This document shows, piece by piece, positions 1 to 11,500 of a DNA stretch of 64,000 nucleotides (its first letter is position 1; every line of letters begins with the position of its first letter). The DNA lies in contig CANTFL010000033.1 of NCBI GenBank assembly GCA_947650285.1, positions 55,556 through 119,555 of the forward strand, in the 5' to 3' direction. The notes beneath the pieces are model-generated. The model made no database searches, was not told the origin of the DNA, and saw nothing but the letters and a program-made list of their open reading frames with translations. Position numbers and translations under genes: made by a program. The DNA is from Hyaloperonospora brassicae (lineage: Eukaryota > Oomycota > Peronosporomycetes > Peronosporales > Peronosporaceae).

Positions 1-182
1 GGAGTCAAGCCTGTCAATCGATCTATCCAAGTCAAGCGATCAAGATGCCAAAAGCGCAAGGGACATACTTTCCGGGCGTGGAGATGGAGTCGGTCGGATC
101 GCGTCAAGGTCAATAAGACTTTGGCGATCACGGAGGTCATACCCCGTACAAATCGGAGCGGGAAGACCCGAGGCGGCCATTA

Positions 183-1258
183 ATGGCGCCGGTAGAAGTG
201 TCAATAAATCAAGGGACGTCTACCCAGCGTTTCCCTTTCTCGGTGATCGGCGAGCTGTAGGGATTCAATGGCGGAGACCGAGACAAAGATCGCGCCAGAA
301 GCTGTATCAGCAAGGTCAGGTCCGCGTTCCTTAGAGACCAAATACCAGATGAAGAGAAATGCCTTGTGTTCGGTGATCTACTGACGGGACCGGCACAAAA
401 TTGGCACAGTCAATTCAGTCGCACTTCTCGTCGCACGTGGAAAGATCTGCTGGAAGCTTTTATGGTGAAATATGGGGGGTACGGCGTGTCAAATGCTAGA
501 CAGTATTATTACGAGCGCAAACGACCGGATGAAACCCCGCGGTTGTATTTGCACCGATTGAATGGTGCAGCGATCCGAGCCAAGGTCGCGATTCGAGAAG
601 GAAGACACGCTACGCAACGTGAACATGTGATACATTTTATTTATACGCTGGACGATCGCGATTTAGCAAAACAGTTGACTCTACTGCGATTGTCGGACGT
701 CAACGACATTGAAGAAACGTTGCGTGCGTATTAGAGGATTGAAAACCGGTACTAGAAGACGTCGATAGAATCGGAATTTTTTTATAACATCGATCAAAAA
801 AATTTGCTGATCAGGTGCCTTCAAAATCAACTCGAGCCGTACGAGCGATCAGGGTGGAAAGCGAGAGCAGCAATTCGGATTCGGATCCAATCAGATCGGA
901 AGAGGACGTGGACTGGCGTAGAGTTTGTGCAATTACCTTCCCTACTCGAGTGCAATCAAACCAAGATCATCGTATGACGCATGAAGAAGCTGATAGGGAG
1001 GAGGTACGCGATCACGGAGAACGATCAAAACCGTGCACTCACTGTGGATCGATCAAGCATATTAATCGTGGCTGCTGGAAGCGATTGATTGTCAGAAGTG
1101 CGGCCGTAAAGGGCATCCATCGAACGATTTTTTTACGCGTGTGCAGATTGTGGAAAAGTGCATGAGAGTGGCAAGTGCCGTTTGGAAAAGTTCTACAATC
1201 TGATGCACCAATGCTATGTGCCTACCAAGCACGCAGGAATGTTTCCGTCCGAGGCATA
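183..1258 (+). pseudogene. gag: Element 0 gag (capsid and zinc knuckles), broken
   Basis: The frame opening at the ATG at 183 meets a TAG at 258-260 and resumes in the same frame through 734. The stretch from 366 has the retrotransposon Gag signature (LTGPAQNWHSQF, then WKDLLEAFMVKYG). A second frame (815-1165) carries a CCHC knuckle reading CTHCGSIKHINRGC. A frame change then exposes two more knuckle-like units around 1085-1180: CQKCGRKGHPS and CADCGKVHESGKC. Gag normally forms the virus-like particle, and the knuckles bind the element RNA. At least two frameshifts and one nonsense codon make it non-functional. The true start could lie upstream of 183. Confidence 0.75.
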
Positions 1259-1420
1259 GAAGGTGTTAAACTAGGAAGCTCGCCAGGATGGAATCTGGTA
1301 TGAGCCGAGCGTTCTGGGCTCTGCATATATGCATTTGTTAAGATACAAGTAAAGGATTAAGAAGTTAACGATCAGGCCGAGCCGATCGCTTATATACGTA
1401 TTGATTTAACCTGTGTCCCG

Positions 1421-2043
1421 GTGATTTCAAGTGTACAACGAATTGATGAATACACTCGATCAGCCGTGAAGATGGAGCTCGATATCGCACTTGTGGAATC
1501 ACGTGGGTATTGGAAATTTCACACCCCTGGAAAGCGGGTCAAGCAGGCTAAAGCGGTTGTAAAGATCAATAATGAGAAGACCACTATGCCGTTTAATTCC
1601 GGTGCTGAAGTGTCAATCATCGACACCACCTTTGCTCGTAAGGTAGGGTGCATGATCGACGTAAGCTAGACTCAAGAATGTGTCGGCATAGGGAAAACGC
1701 ATGCATGACAATTGGGCGCACAAACATAAAGATTACATTGGAGGACTCACTAGTGTATTATTTCGACGTATGGGTCGGTTATCAAGTCGGTCAAGAGGCT
1801 ATACTTCGTATAAAGTTCATGGATCCGGCGGGGATTCACTTGGATCTAGCGGACGAAACGCTATGTCTACTTGATGAAGTCCGCATTGGTCTAGCGGGGC
1901 GTAAGCCACTTTATATATCGACCATTCAAGCTCTCAACCTGAGTGATCAACACGTGGTGATACCGGTTGGCAAACCAACAGAAGTAAGGATAGGTGTTGC
2001 GCCACCAAGAGCTAAACTGTGGGTAAGACGAGACGTGGAGTGA
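1421..2043 (+). pseudogene. Element 0 aspartic protease, broken
   Basis: Retropepsin-like region in two overlapping frames, 1421-1669 and 1648-2043. The active-site loop reads NSGAEVSIIDTTFA, where functional family members have D at the first position, so the catalytic aspartate appears changed to N. The second frame continues with TIGRTNIKITL and the stretch ending FMDPAGIHLDLADETLCL, consistent with the C-terminal half of a Gypsy protease. In active elements this domain would mature Gag-Pol. The frameshift near 1650 and the D-to-N change argue for loss of function. The following kilobase (2044-3149) holds only short frames with no recognised domain. Confidence 0.7.
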
Positions 2044-3149
2044 GTACCAACTGTGACTACCGGGCCCGGCAGGGTCAAATATCTACACCTCATAAACCTG
2101 TGATCGGGAGGTTATTTTGCTCTGGGGAACACCATTAGGGCTGTGGATAATAGCGGACATGATACCCCGATCGCAGGGGTAAGTGTCTGTGGGGTCGCGA
2201 CGTTATAACGAGTGGCATACATTAGCGTTCGAGGCTACAACTGATCGAGAAGAAGTCTCTCCCGCAACGTATGAAGGGCCATTGGTTGATCAGTGACCAT
2301 ATCCTACGCCGAGAAATTTTTAAAAACGCCGAGAAGTGAAGACAGAAAAAGAGGCGAACAACTGCAGTGCTGACAAGTTACAACCTGATCAAAACGCGAT
2401 CGACGAGGATTTAATGCACTACATAGATGAGAGTGAAATAAATGATCGCGCTATGAAGATCAATCAGAGATCTACCAAGGTACTTGTGACGGAATATACA
2501 AATGACGAGACGAAAGACGATTAGCGTGTACAAATCATGTCAAAAGAATATAGCAGATTGGTGACGCCGACCGTGACAGAGACGATCCATCGATCAACCA
2601 GACGCGATCTCTACCATGGATGTTGATTGACAAAAACAGTCCAGAAATCAGTCTGAAGAGATCCCGAGGGACACAGAAGAGCGGTGTATGCATTCCGAAG
2701 AAGATGTTTGTCTACCAACGAAAGCATCTTCGTCGATCTCTACGACCCAAGAATGCAGGAGGGGTGATCAGTCACAAGATCGGCATGAGGAGTCAAACCC
2801 TGAAGTAAAGATGGTCGACGCGAAAGATATCAGGCGAGGTATCAGTGATTTGCTGCAAAGAGAGTCCCGCTGTCAGACAGTCGGGAGTGAGATCAGAGAT
2901 TTTGAGCTACAGGAACTGTCCGATCGATTGGTGAAATGGAATGACGTCGTGGCGATCAGAGAAGAAAAGACGGGGGTGGAACCGCTTATCAAGTCGACGT
3001 ACCGTAACGAAAGTGGAAAGTTGTATGCTGAGGATGTCGATCAGCACATGGCGATCCTACCGGAAGTTGTTACACCGACGGCCGCGATATCTTGAGAGGA
3101 CATTCAAGTGGGCGACCCAGGAGATCCATGATCAAGTGATAAAGAGAAG

Positions 3150-4140
3150 TTGCGGCAACTGATACGGGCGAATCGACATCTTTTAATCGGCAAAGGTAAT
3201 GCCCTACCCCCTGTGGATAGTGGAGCGGTCTGTGATATTGATGTCGGAGGCGCTAACCCGATCGCACAGAGGGTGCGACCGGTCTCTCCCAAATTTCGCG
3301 AGAAGCGAGCTGATCTGATCAAGGGACTATTGACGGCGCAGATAATTTGCCCGTCCACTTGTTTGTGGGCATCATTGACCATAAGGATCGTAAAGAAGAA
3401 TGGAGAAGATATTCGATTATACATCGATTATAGACAAGTGAATCAGCTGACAATATTGATGGTTTACCATATGCCTTTGATCAGTGACTTGCTGCAGGAT
3501 ATGAATAAAGCCATGTGGTACTGTTCCTTAGACATGGAAAGTGGGTTTTGGGTGGTGAGGATGACAGAGCGAGCCAAAGAAATTTCGGCGTTTATTACAC
3601 CATCAATCCTGTTTGAATGGATTAGGATGCCGTTTGGATTGAAGAACGCACCGCAGATTTACCGACGACTGATCTACAATGCGTTATATGGATATTTGAA
3701 GATTGGTACACGTCCAACTACGATCACTTTGGGATCAACAGATCTTATCGATGTGATCTTATTGACGGGGGACCGGATTCTGACATGAAGACGTCGGTCC
3801 TTGGTACATCGACGATATACTGATACCGGCCTCGTCGTGGGAATCTCTCTACCGCATAGTGAAACGATTGCTGAACGTGTGTAAGCAACGAAATTATCGA
3901 TCAGTCTGGATAAGAGCTTCTGGGAACGACGCAAGGTAGATTACCTGGGTCATCAAGTGTATTTGGCTGGATTGAAGCGAGCTCAAAGGATCTAATATCA
4001 TTGGTAAACATACCATTTCCTCGCTCCTTACGGTCGATGCAATCGTTTCTGGGGAGCCATAACTATGACAGTCGATTCATCGAAGACTTTCCAGTGTACG
4101 CCTCAGTACTGTACGAATTCCGAGAAGCCGATTTCCATGA
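3150..4140 (+). pseudogene. Element 0 reverse transcriptase, broken
   Basis: A 212-residue frame (3150-3788) contains typical RT fingers and palm: LYIDYRQVNQLT, a LDMESGFW strand in place of the usual LD...G(Y/F)W, and MPFGLKNAPQIYRRL. The YxDD box reads YIDD at about 3805-3816 and lies in a different frame after a stop at 3786-3788. Palm and thumb traces continue to about 4140 in mixed frames. The role would be copying element RNA into cDNA inside particles. The frameshift before the catalytic box makes the copy inactive. Confidence 0.85.
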
Positions 4141-4230
4141 GATCCGTCGAGTGTGTAACAACCCAAGGACAGTGAGGGTTGCAGGGCAAACTCGGCTGTG
4201 TCATACTGCCCATAAAAGCAATCAGAGATT

Positions 4231-4350
4231 GCACCCAATCCCTGGGGTCGATCAGGAATCGCACCCAATTGCTGGGGGCGATCAGGAATCACACCCAATC
4301 GCTGCGGGCGATCAGGAAATACACCCAATCGCTGAGGGCTATCAAAATTC
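4231..4350 (+). repeat. Four-copy 30-bp tandem repeat inside element 0 pol
   Basis: Units begin at 4231, 4261, 4291 and 4321, each opening with CACCCAAT and mostly ending GGGCGATCAGGAAT. Because 30 is a multiple of three, the array encodes a repeated decapeptide of the form HPIA-GDQES in the frame 4001-4354. It sits between the RT and RNase H regions, where related elements have a plain connection segment, so it looks like a local expansion after insertion. Confidence 0.9.
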
Positions 4351-4449
4351 GTAAGGCAGGAGTCGCTGAAAGAAAGTAACGATCGCGTTCACTATCTTGA
4401 ATTAGAAGATAGCGACTGCACCCATTTTTCAACACTTTGACCCGGATCG

Positions 4450-4774
4450 ACCGCCAGTGATTGTGGTGTTTGCTAGTAAGTCGGCTGTGTCGGCGGCATT
4501 GCTGCAGAAACATGAGGAGGCATACTGGCCGGTCACTTTTGCAAGCCGTACGCTGAATCTAAACGAAATTAACTATGGCATGGTGGAGAAGGAGGTACTA
4601 GCATCGCTACGGATGCTAGGGATATGCTATACCATGCTGGTGTCTTGTGTGATTACCGTGCTGACGCGTTATTCAACCTTAGCCTGGTTGATCCGATCTT
4701 CCGGTCTCAATGGGAGGTTAGGACGATGGGCTGAATTGTTATCAACCCGGAAACTGAAAATTCCGTCGATGTGA
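4450..4774 (+). pseudogene. Element 0 RT-linked RNase H, partial
   Basis: The frame contains the usual Gypsy RNase H hallmarks: VVFASKSAVSAALLQ (the first strand, whose catalytic D is not evident), PVTFASRTLNLNEINYG and then MVEKEVLAS, in which the catalytic E is present. Downstream (to 4774) the WLIRSS stretch corresponds to the end of the domain. This enzyme removes RNA from the RNA-DNA hybrid during replication. It is separated from the RT by the tandem repeat and frame changes. Confidence 0.75.
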
Positions 4775-4944
4775 GAAGGGTGAAGATGAGATACTGGGTA
4801 ATCTGTTAGCGATTATAACTCGTCGACAGGAAGTGGATGAGATGTTGATCGCGATTGCGCCAAAGAAACAACCACGACAAACGATCAGTATGCCTCCACC
4901 TACGGTCGAAGAAGAAGCAAATCTCTGCGTGGCTAATTTTGATG

Positions 4945-5477
4945 GGTTTGCTAGAGTGAAGAAACATCGTGGAGCATGAAGTGCGATCGTATGGAGATAA
5001 CCAGGTTAAAATATTGTGGCTGCAGCGTCTGAGTTCGTCCCTACCCTAACTGTAAACGAAGCAGAGTAAAGAGGACTACTTCTATGTTTTGATTTGTTGA
5101 CTGATCAGACCAGAAGACGGGTAATCATTGTGAAGATTCACATTTAGTGATTTAGGCAAATGCGTGGAGAGATCAATTGCAAGGCGCCAGGTCTACAACT
5201 GCTGAGTCATAAAGCGATTAAGAAACTCCGATCCTGGCCCAAACTTGATTTCTTACATGTGAAACGCGATTGGAACGCAAGCGCAGATCGATTGGCAAGT
5301 GAAGCTCTGCGGAAAGAGAAAGGTTGGATAGTGATGGATGACCAAGATCGCCAAGATCTAGTGACTTTGAATCATCTAGATGAGTTACTTTTACTCCGCA
5401 AGACAAATCATACAGTGCAAGTAAATACGATTACCCGTGCTGCCGCACGACGACGCCATTCACCACAAATTGTTTAA
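4945..5477 (+). pseudogene. Element 0 second RNase H (RVT_3 or archaeal-type), broken
   Basis: Downstream of the normal RNase H a second one is seen. The first part, in mixed frames (about 4970-5150), reads SEFVPTLTVNEAE and RGLLLCFDLLTDQ. The rest is open at 5160-5477, with VRGEINCKAPGLQLL-like sequence followed by FLHVKRDWNASADRLASEAL. The last block (HVKR-x-N-x-xADRLA) is typical of the RVT_3 plant/archaeal-type RNase H fold. Additional RNase H domains of this kind are known in plant Tat/Ogre elements and, as I recall, in an oomycete Gypsy lineage. The domain sits between RNase H and integrase and would act on the same hybrid substrates. Stops in the N-terminal half inactivate it here. Confidence 0.7.
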
Positions 5478-5549
5478 GAGAAGATCGTACAACAGATACG
5501 AATCAAACGAAAAAAACAAGCGCAGTATGAAGAGAGTTGGATCTTAAAC

Positions 5550-6511
5550 TTGAAGATCTATTTGAATGGAGACTTACCTACGATTGCATCAGCGGATGCA
5601 AAATCATGTGCCTTGATCGCGCCGGACTATGAGGTCGATCAGGACGAGGTGTTGCTCTTTTGTCCCAGATCAGCTACAAAGTCAGAAGATAGCGTAGAGC
5701 TGGGCCGGTTGGTGATCCCGGAGCTATTGCAGCAGAGTTTTTTTTACGTAATTATCATATCATTTTGAAGGGCGGCCACCAGATCATAGGTCGAACTTAC
5801 CAAAGGATCAGGGCGAAGTTTCACTGGAGAGGTTTGTATCGATGTTTGCAACGGTATGTGGAAGATTGTTTGGATTGCGAGACAGGTAAAGGCCGCCCCT
5901 GCGATCGGAGTGGCTCGCTGAATTAAGTACAAGCGACGTACCCTTTTCAGATTCTAGCAAAAGATCATATTCCTTCTTTGCCGCGATCATTCAAAGGGAG
6001 CACAGAGTTGTTGATCTGAATCGACCTGTTCTCTGGATATGTGGTTGCGAAGGCGAGTGCATCTAGGACCGCACAAACAATCGCGGAAAATTACGAAAAA
6101 TGTGTATATAAAAGGATTGGCGCAAGTGAAGCAATTCGTTACGATCGAGAGCCTGCATTTATGTCTAATTTGTTTCGTGCGTTTAATCGAATCGTGGGCC
6201 AGAAACAACCAGCTACTATGGCTTATAGGCCACAAGCAAACAGAACAGCAGAGCGCATGGTACAGACGTTTACTGGAGCTATCAAGATGTATGTGATGGA
6301 AGGAAATCAGAAAAAGTGGAATGAATGTGCCGAACGACAAACATACGCGAAAAATTCCGCACACGATCAGGCTCGCGGGGACACCCCATTTTATATGATG
6401 CACGGTTGGGACCCCCGATCAACGAGGGAATTTACGTTATCTCCAGGGAGTACCGCGTCGCGAGATCGAGATCGACGACGACGGCGGTTTGGACTACAAA
6501 GCCATTATTAA
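5550..6511 (+). pseudogene. Element 0 integrase, broken
   Basis: The zinc-binding N-terminal part is scattered over short frames (5550-5990). The catalytic core is clearer in 6041-6511: the second acidic position lies in RYDREPAFMSNLF, then YRPQANRTAERMVQT carries the glutamate, and a tail contains TPFYMMHGWDPRS. This corresponds to the D,D-35-E core that inserts cDNA into the genome. Stops around 5770-6040 remove the region expected to hold the first catalytic aspartate in a usable frame. Confidence 0.8.
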
Positions 6512-6526
6512 CGGGCGAGAGCGACT

Positions 6527-7133
6527 GTGAGCAGTCGACTGAAGGAAGCAAGTCAAGATCGCGCTGATCAGCATAATCAGAATCGCGATCTGATGGACAT
6601 ATGCAGCGGATCGAAAGTCTGGCCATTTCTGGATTGCGTGAAGGAGGAGTACGCTCGGAAACTGTCACATATGTGGCACGGACCGTTCCTAGTGACCGAC
6701 AAGTGCGGGGATCACGCGGTAAGATTGGAAATAGCAGGTACGCCCTACCAAGTCTTCCCAGTGGTTCACGTGTCGAAGCTGAAACTCGTACGACTGTTTC
6801 CGGATTAACCGATGGAACAAGTGAGAATAAGCGAAGCGGGTCGATTTGATTTTGACGAAGCATTATTACCAGAAGACAGTTGGGTAGGCGATCTGGCAGA
6901 AGACGAGTTCGAAGTGGAGAGAAAAACCGACATGCGATTAGGACGGTGGACACGTTATGGCAGGGTGCACCGACAGTTTAAAGTCGATTATTAAGAAAAT
7001 GGTGATCCGTCGTCGTGGGTGGACGAAGCCTACTTGAACTGTGGAGCGTTGATACAAGAATGGAATCGTGATCGTGTGCGGAATAATCAGTTTAGAGTGT
7101 TGCAGTCGCACGAAGAGGGGAATGCGGGTCAGT
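6527..7133 (+). pseudogene. Element 0 integrase GPY/F module and chromodomain-like tail
   Basis: The frame 6527-6808 has HMWHGPFLVTDKCGDHAVRLEI and then FPVVHVSKLKLV, which is the GPY/F module found at the C-terminus of Gypsy integrases. It is followed from 6812 by an acidic stretch and a short chromo-like segment (DEFEVERKTDMRLGR, then RYGRVHRQFKV), which continues past the stop at 6992-6994 in the same frame to about 7133 (WVDEAYLNCGALIQEWNRD). Chromodomains at this place steer integration toward particular chromatin. The in-frame stop inside the chromo segment is one of several lesions. Confidence 0.7.
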
Positions 7134-7288
7134 GAGGGTCAGGTCGTTTGGCTTGAGGTCACATTAAGGAAGTTGTATGGGAAAGTGGAAAGTAGGTAGA
7201 TGTTGTGAGTATGGCTATCGAAGATTTACCGACGTGATCGCGCAGGTGAAGGTCTAGCAGTATTAATGTTCTCCAGTGATCAGCATCG

Positions 7289-7408
7289 GTGGATCTGATT
7301 GCGGAGATCAGATCAGTGGATCTTTGATCGCGAGCGAACTGGATGGTGGTCGATCTGATCGCGGCCATCAGATCACTGGACCTTTGATGGCGAGCGATCT
7401 GGACGGAC
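7289..7408 (+). repeat. Two-copy 60-bp tandem repeat, GATC-rich
   Basis: Two adjacent 60-bp units (starting at 7289 and 7349) share the pattern GATCTGAT-GCGG-ATCAGATCA-TGGA-CTTTGAT-GCGAGCGA with scattered substitutions. It lies between the chromodomain remnant and the terminal block of element 0, in what would be the 3' untranslated region. Confidence 0.8.
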
Positions 7409-7569
7409 GGTGGCCTGATCGAGCATGGTCAAAGAAAAGACGAAGCATAGAGACGAATTCGACAATGGATTACGAAGATTAAACGAAAGATAAAAGATGT
7501 TGACACACGGGACTGACCAAGCGAAATGATAAGTGCGCAGTCAGATCGACACTTTATGGCGATTAGCAG

Positions 7570-8600
7570 CGCAGGGGACGACTGTTGTAAAGCGACCTTA
7601 AAAATTCGCTGTAGAGGAACTGATCGCATTACCGTAATATCCGAGCCAGTTAACGGTTGGCTGCCCGGTCCCACATCTGGTCAGATCGCGTCCATTAAAC
7701 AGTCAGACTAAAATGGTATCAGATCAGGCAGGATGGGACCTGCGATCTTGGGTCAAGGTATGAGGCGGAAGGTAACGGGGGCGATCAGTCAATCAAGAAG
7801 GGAATTGCGATCAGCAAGGCGATCACGATCAGGAAGCGGTCGAGATCGTGATCAGTGATCAGGTATGTGATTGCGATCAGACAAGTATATCAGGTGTGGG
7901 CCACGCAAGATCAAGTTCGCTACCTTCTAGAGAGAGCGACATGTGGCAAACGATGTCTAAGACATGAAGATAGGTATAGGGTTGTTGAGTTTGATTGGTT
8001 AACATTAAACAGAGTTCAATTTGCTTCAAAGTACACGTATCGACTTCCCTCCGGGTGGATCATTGGCCACCCGACGTCAAGGAAAGGTTTACATGCTGTA
8101 ATCAAGTGATATCCCTGGATTGTTTGGACAGGGATCAGGATCTCTCAAACAACACCCCAACTGCGACTGGACGCAGGAAACCCTTTGTGGTTGAAGACCC
8201 AAGATCGCGAGACGGCTCAAGTGGTCAGAAGGCTCGCGAATCAAGGTGTACATTTGGACAAGGCGATCTGTTGTAGATCAGGGTGACTCATATCAAGCAC
8301 CCCACAAACATACAAGTGATCGCGTGACGAATTTCCACGAGATCACACCAACCCGATCGTGGTGTGAAGATTTCCACACCGTGATCGAACCTAGACCCCA
8401 TCGCAAACACGGTCAAGCTTTCCATTGACACGAGGTCACCTGGAAGAGTGCAACCCGCCCCACCGACGGGTACGCAAGGTGAGGAAGGCTATCAAGAACA
8501 CGGAATCGGATACCCCCTCCATTATTCGGTCGCCCGGGCGCCAGTGGAGAGTTGGGATCGACTCCTTAAAAGAGCGATCACCACTCTACCACATATATGT
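7570..8600 (+). repeat. Terminal block (probable 3' LTR) of element 0
   Basis: About 1 kb with no coding content. It matches the reverse complement of 54486-55770 over its whole length with indels. Shared landmarks include AGGATGGGACCTGCGA near 7730, a CTACCTTCTAGAGAGAG-type block near 7920, the GTGTGAAG...TTCCACACC pair near 8360-8380, and GGCGCCAGTGGAGAG near 8540. Both copies stop matching just after CACCACTCTAC (about 8595). Because the second copy lacks any internal element sequence, the shared unit behaves like a solo LTR. Exact ends and a target duplication were not determined. Confidence 0.6.
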
Positions 8601-9608
8601 AAGCGATATAATGTCTTCAGGGACGACATTCTTTTCTCCTACTGACAACATATGTTGTCAGTGCCCTATTACACCGCGTTTAAAGTATAGAGAAAGGATG
8701 AGCTACAACGATTATGACGAAACTTAGTAGTGGTAAAAAGTAACTTTGTGTAACACATTATATGTACCTATTTCTTTTTTTCTATTAGTCCTGATTAAAT
8801 TACACAACAATACGAACATGTATTGTGACGTATACTCATGCTTCATTTTACGCGTCAAGCAGCGATTAAAGAGTTCATATCATTCCTTGTACCAACCAAG
8901 TTATATATCTATATAAACCACTGGAAAAAGATCACGTTGTGATCTGATACGTTAAGAGAAGTTCCAGTGACTATTCCAATATTATCAAACTTAAATTGAT
9001 AATCTTGTGTAGCAGCATCATACCGTTTCACATGGTGGATGGAATTGTGACCGTTGGACAGATCATGAGTTTCTACACAGTCAAACAAGGTACCTGCAAT
9101 CACCACATTTCAAGTAGAAACTCGAGAATTATTGTGAATGCCGTGCATATAAAAACGCTCGCCAGACGCCTTTCGCCCCCCTCCACCCGCCCGAGATCTC
9201 GTCAGTAACGTTATCACTATCAAAGTGCGATCTTGCTCGTTCCTACGCTAATCGACTAAGTATCTTTTAGACCTAAGTGTAACCATACCAATAACCCAAT
9301 ATAACTACTGATCCTGACAGCTGGGGGCGTCGGCCAGAAAGGGGGCGTCCGCTTTGACAACTTCGCTTTAAAGAGTCCAGGAATTGCCTTGCCTTCACCT
9401 ACACCAACGTGTATTGGAATCTAATGAACTAATGAGAATACGATTTTATATCGTGCAAGGTAATAATTTTCATAGAGTAATAGCCCCCAAATATTAATAT
9501 TTGAAGTCCTTACGTGAACTATATTAAAAAGACATGCGCAAAATGTGACTTGGGTTCGGGGTATTGCCAATCGCAATTACACGTCAATTAACCCTTATTG
9601 TAGGAGTT
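8601..9608. other. AT-rich non-coding stretch, no gene seen
   Basis: No open frame with a recognisable protein and no RNA gene was found. The short frames (for example 8909-9208) lack codon structure and overlap each other on both strands. Confidence 0.6.
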
Positions 9609-9865
9609 TTATAGATACAGACCCAACCTTTAATACGTGGGTCCCCCTGAATATAATGGCCCTTCTTAGGTATCGTAACCTCCCCAACTCGGTACTGCAC
9701 ATGTATACATACAAAATGCCATATAAATATTCTTTTCTAAGTACACACCCCTCGGTAATAAGGTCCTCTTTTATGTCAGCACACAACCTCGCGAATGAAT
9801 TCTGGTCTCATTATTCGGCACCCCCCCCTATAAGTACTCCTATTACTACCATTTCTCGTATATTA
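9609..9865 (+). repeat. Left arm of a ~250-bp inverted repeat
   Basis: This arm matches the reverse complement of 12133-12391. Landmarks are GTAACCTCCCCAACT, GGTACTGCACAT, AATGCCATATAAATAT, CACACCCCTCGGTAATAA and CCCCTATAAGTAC, in the same order and spacing in both arms. The arms are 2.3 kb apart. They could be terminal inverted repeats of a decayed DNA transposon or two unrelated insertions of one repeat in opposite orientation. Confidence 0.85.
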
Positions 9866-10029
9866 AGATTAATTTAAATATTGGATTAAGGATTCAGCAC
9901 ACATCTTGTTGTACCTCAAAATTAAAGTTTAATGAGGGACATACACCCACGATCGTATTTTTAAAGGAATTCATTTGCTGTTATTTATAACGTAAATTAA
10001 AAAGATTCAAATATATCGCTTTCTCAATT

Positions 10030-11500
10030 AAACATGACTGCGATATCGATTAGGACTGAGGAGATCTTTCTCGCACGCATTGAAGCTGGCGTTGTACTAG
10101 ACCAGGAAGTGGCGGCTTTGTAAGTATTACGATCGTCAGACTGCTTCAAACCAGTAGTCGGGACACGCATCCACAATTCACAGGATTTTAAGTTATTGGA
10201 TTGGGTGGTGATGTATGTTTTTGAAAGGATGGGTGTGTGCCATTTTATTTCCTTAATATTGTGATCCTTCTTATGATAAAGGACACATTACAGCTGGTCG
10301 ACTTCACACACTGCTGTGACCAACTGTCGATCGCTCAGAAAGGCCATCGCTCGGCCACATAAAAAATTACTCTCATTGTGGATCATGTGTCGATAACGTC
10401 ACGTACGTGAGATGCTTGCACTTGTCAAACTGGGCGTCGTCGGGCGAAACGAACTTTGCCAGGGATCGAAGCCCGATAGACTCCTTCCACTTCTCGAGCG
10501 TTTGCTTTGTGCCGAGACCAAACTTTTCCAGGTAGGAGTGATTAAAGTCTGTTTTCGTGACAGGCAAGTGCAGGATCACGCGAATGCGACGATATAGCTT
10601 TTGCTGCACTGCGTACCGCTTGCTCCAATTGCGCTCTCCTACCACCTTTCAGGGCCTCGTACCAGTGGTACCCAACGCCTTCCGAGGGCGCGTGGAAGTC
10701 ATACCAATCATTACAGACCCTTGTAGCACCTAAAGACTCTTGGCCGTGAAAAAGATAAGGTGTTTACGGGTCTCTCCGCACCTCCTTCACCTGTTTGCAG
10801 TCGAAAAAGTTGAATTTCACCGGTCAGCTGCGACGCCAATCACGGCTTTCGCGTATCCTTCATGCAATTCAAGCAGGAGCCGCGTACTGCACCGTAGCGT
10901 CTATGTCGTGTTTCTCAATCTGCCACATGCACGTGAGCTGTACCCGGTCATCCACACCGTGGTCCGTCATTTTTAGTGGACTTTTGGTCGATGAAAATGA
11001 TGGAGTTTCCATTTTCGTTCGATTCTCACTGCGCGACGACCTTCTAGTCCTGATTGCGCACCAAAATTAAGTGCTAGTCAACTGTCAGGAAGTCATGCTC
11101 GTTCATGATGACCTTTTCTGTAACATACCGCGCATCAGTAGGCCCCTTCACCTCTACCTATCAAACACAATCCCATCGGCATCAGCAAGTGATTGAACAG
11201 CCGCCCCTAAATGAAAATTACCTGACGCCTCGTCAATGACCTACCGTCGCATTAACAGCGTCAATCTGAGACGACACAAGTTGTGCGTGGTCCCAGTCGT
11301 CTTCCCCTACGAGCTCAAAAAACACGTCTGCACATGAGCGATCGTTCCTTGCAGAATAAATATGATCATTAATGCCAATATTGCGATTGTCCGGTGCTGC
11401 TGCATTGTCAAAGATTTACCAAAGCGACTCCGAGACTTGAGCAGGTCAAAGACACATTTTACATCCACAAATGTCAGAAAATAATTACATAGACGTCGTA
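10030..11500 (-). pseudogene. Decayed coding remnant between inverted repeats, possibly a tyrosine-recombinase (Crypton-like) element
   Basis: On the minus strand an open frame of 90 codons (10645-10373) reads as a basic, Tyr/Arg-rich helix region (YAVQQKLYRRIRVILHLPV). Just upstream in another frame is a stretch containing NDWYDFHAPSEGVGYHWYEA. Further upstream (about 11070) GAQSGLEGRRAVRIERKW resembles an Arg-containing box. The tryptophan/tyrosine pattern recalls the GCR1_C-like domain found C-terminal in Crypton recombinases, but the match is from memory and weak. Stops separate all pieces. On the + strand, a short ATG frame at 10034-10121 running into GTAAGT could be an isolated first exon; nothing follows it. 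Confidence 0.25.

Larger units (their letters stand above)
1..8600 (+). mobile_element. Element 0: decayed Ty3/Gypsy retrotransposon with dual RNase H and chromodomain-like tail
   Basis: The order along the + strand is Gag, CCHC knuckles, protease, reverse transcriptase, RNase H, a second RNase H, integrase, GPY/F module and chromodomain-like tail, which is the Ty3/Gypsy gene order. Every domain is broken by stops or frame changes, so this is an old copy. No 5' LTR is visible, so the left end lies outside the window. The right end is taken from a terminal block (about 7570-8600) that recurs inverted at 54486-55770. Between the protease and RT (2044-3149) only short shifted frames remain, and I recognise no domain there. 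The whole element is rich in GATC. Sequence and domain set differ clearly from elements 1-3, so this is a separate Gypsy lineage. The right boundary is approximate. Confidence 0.85.
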
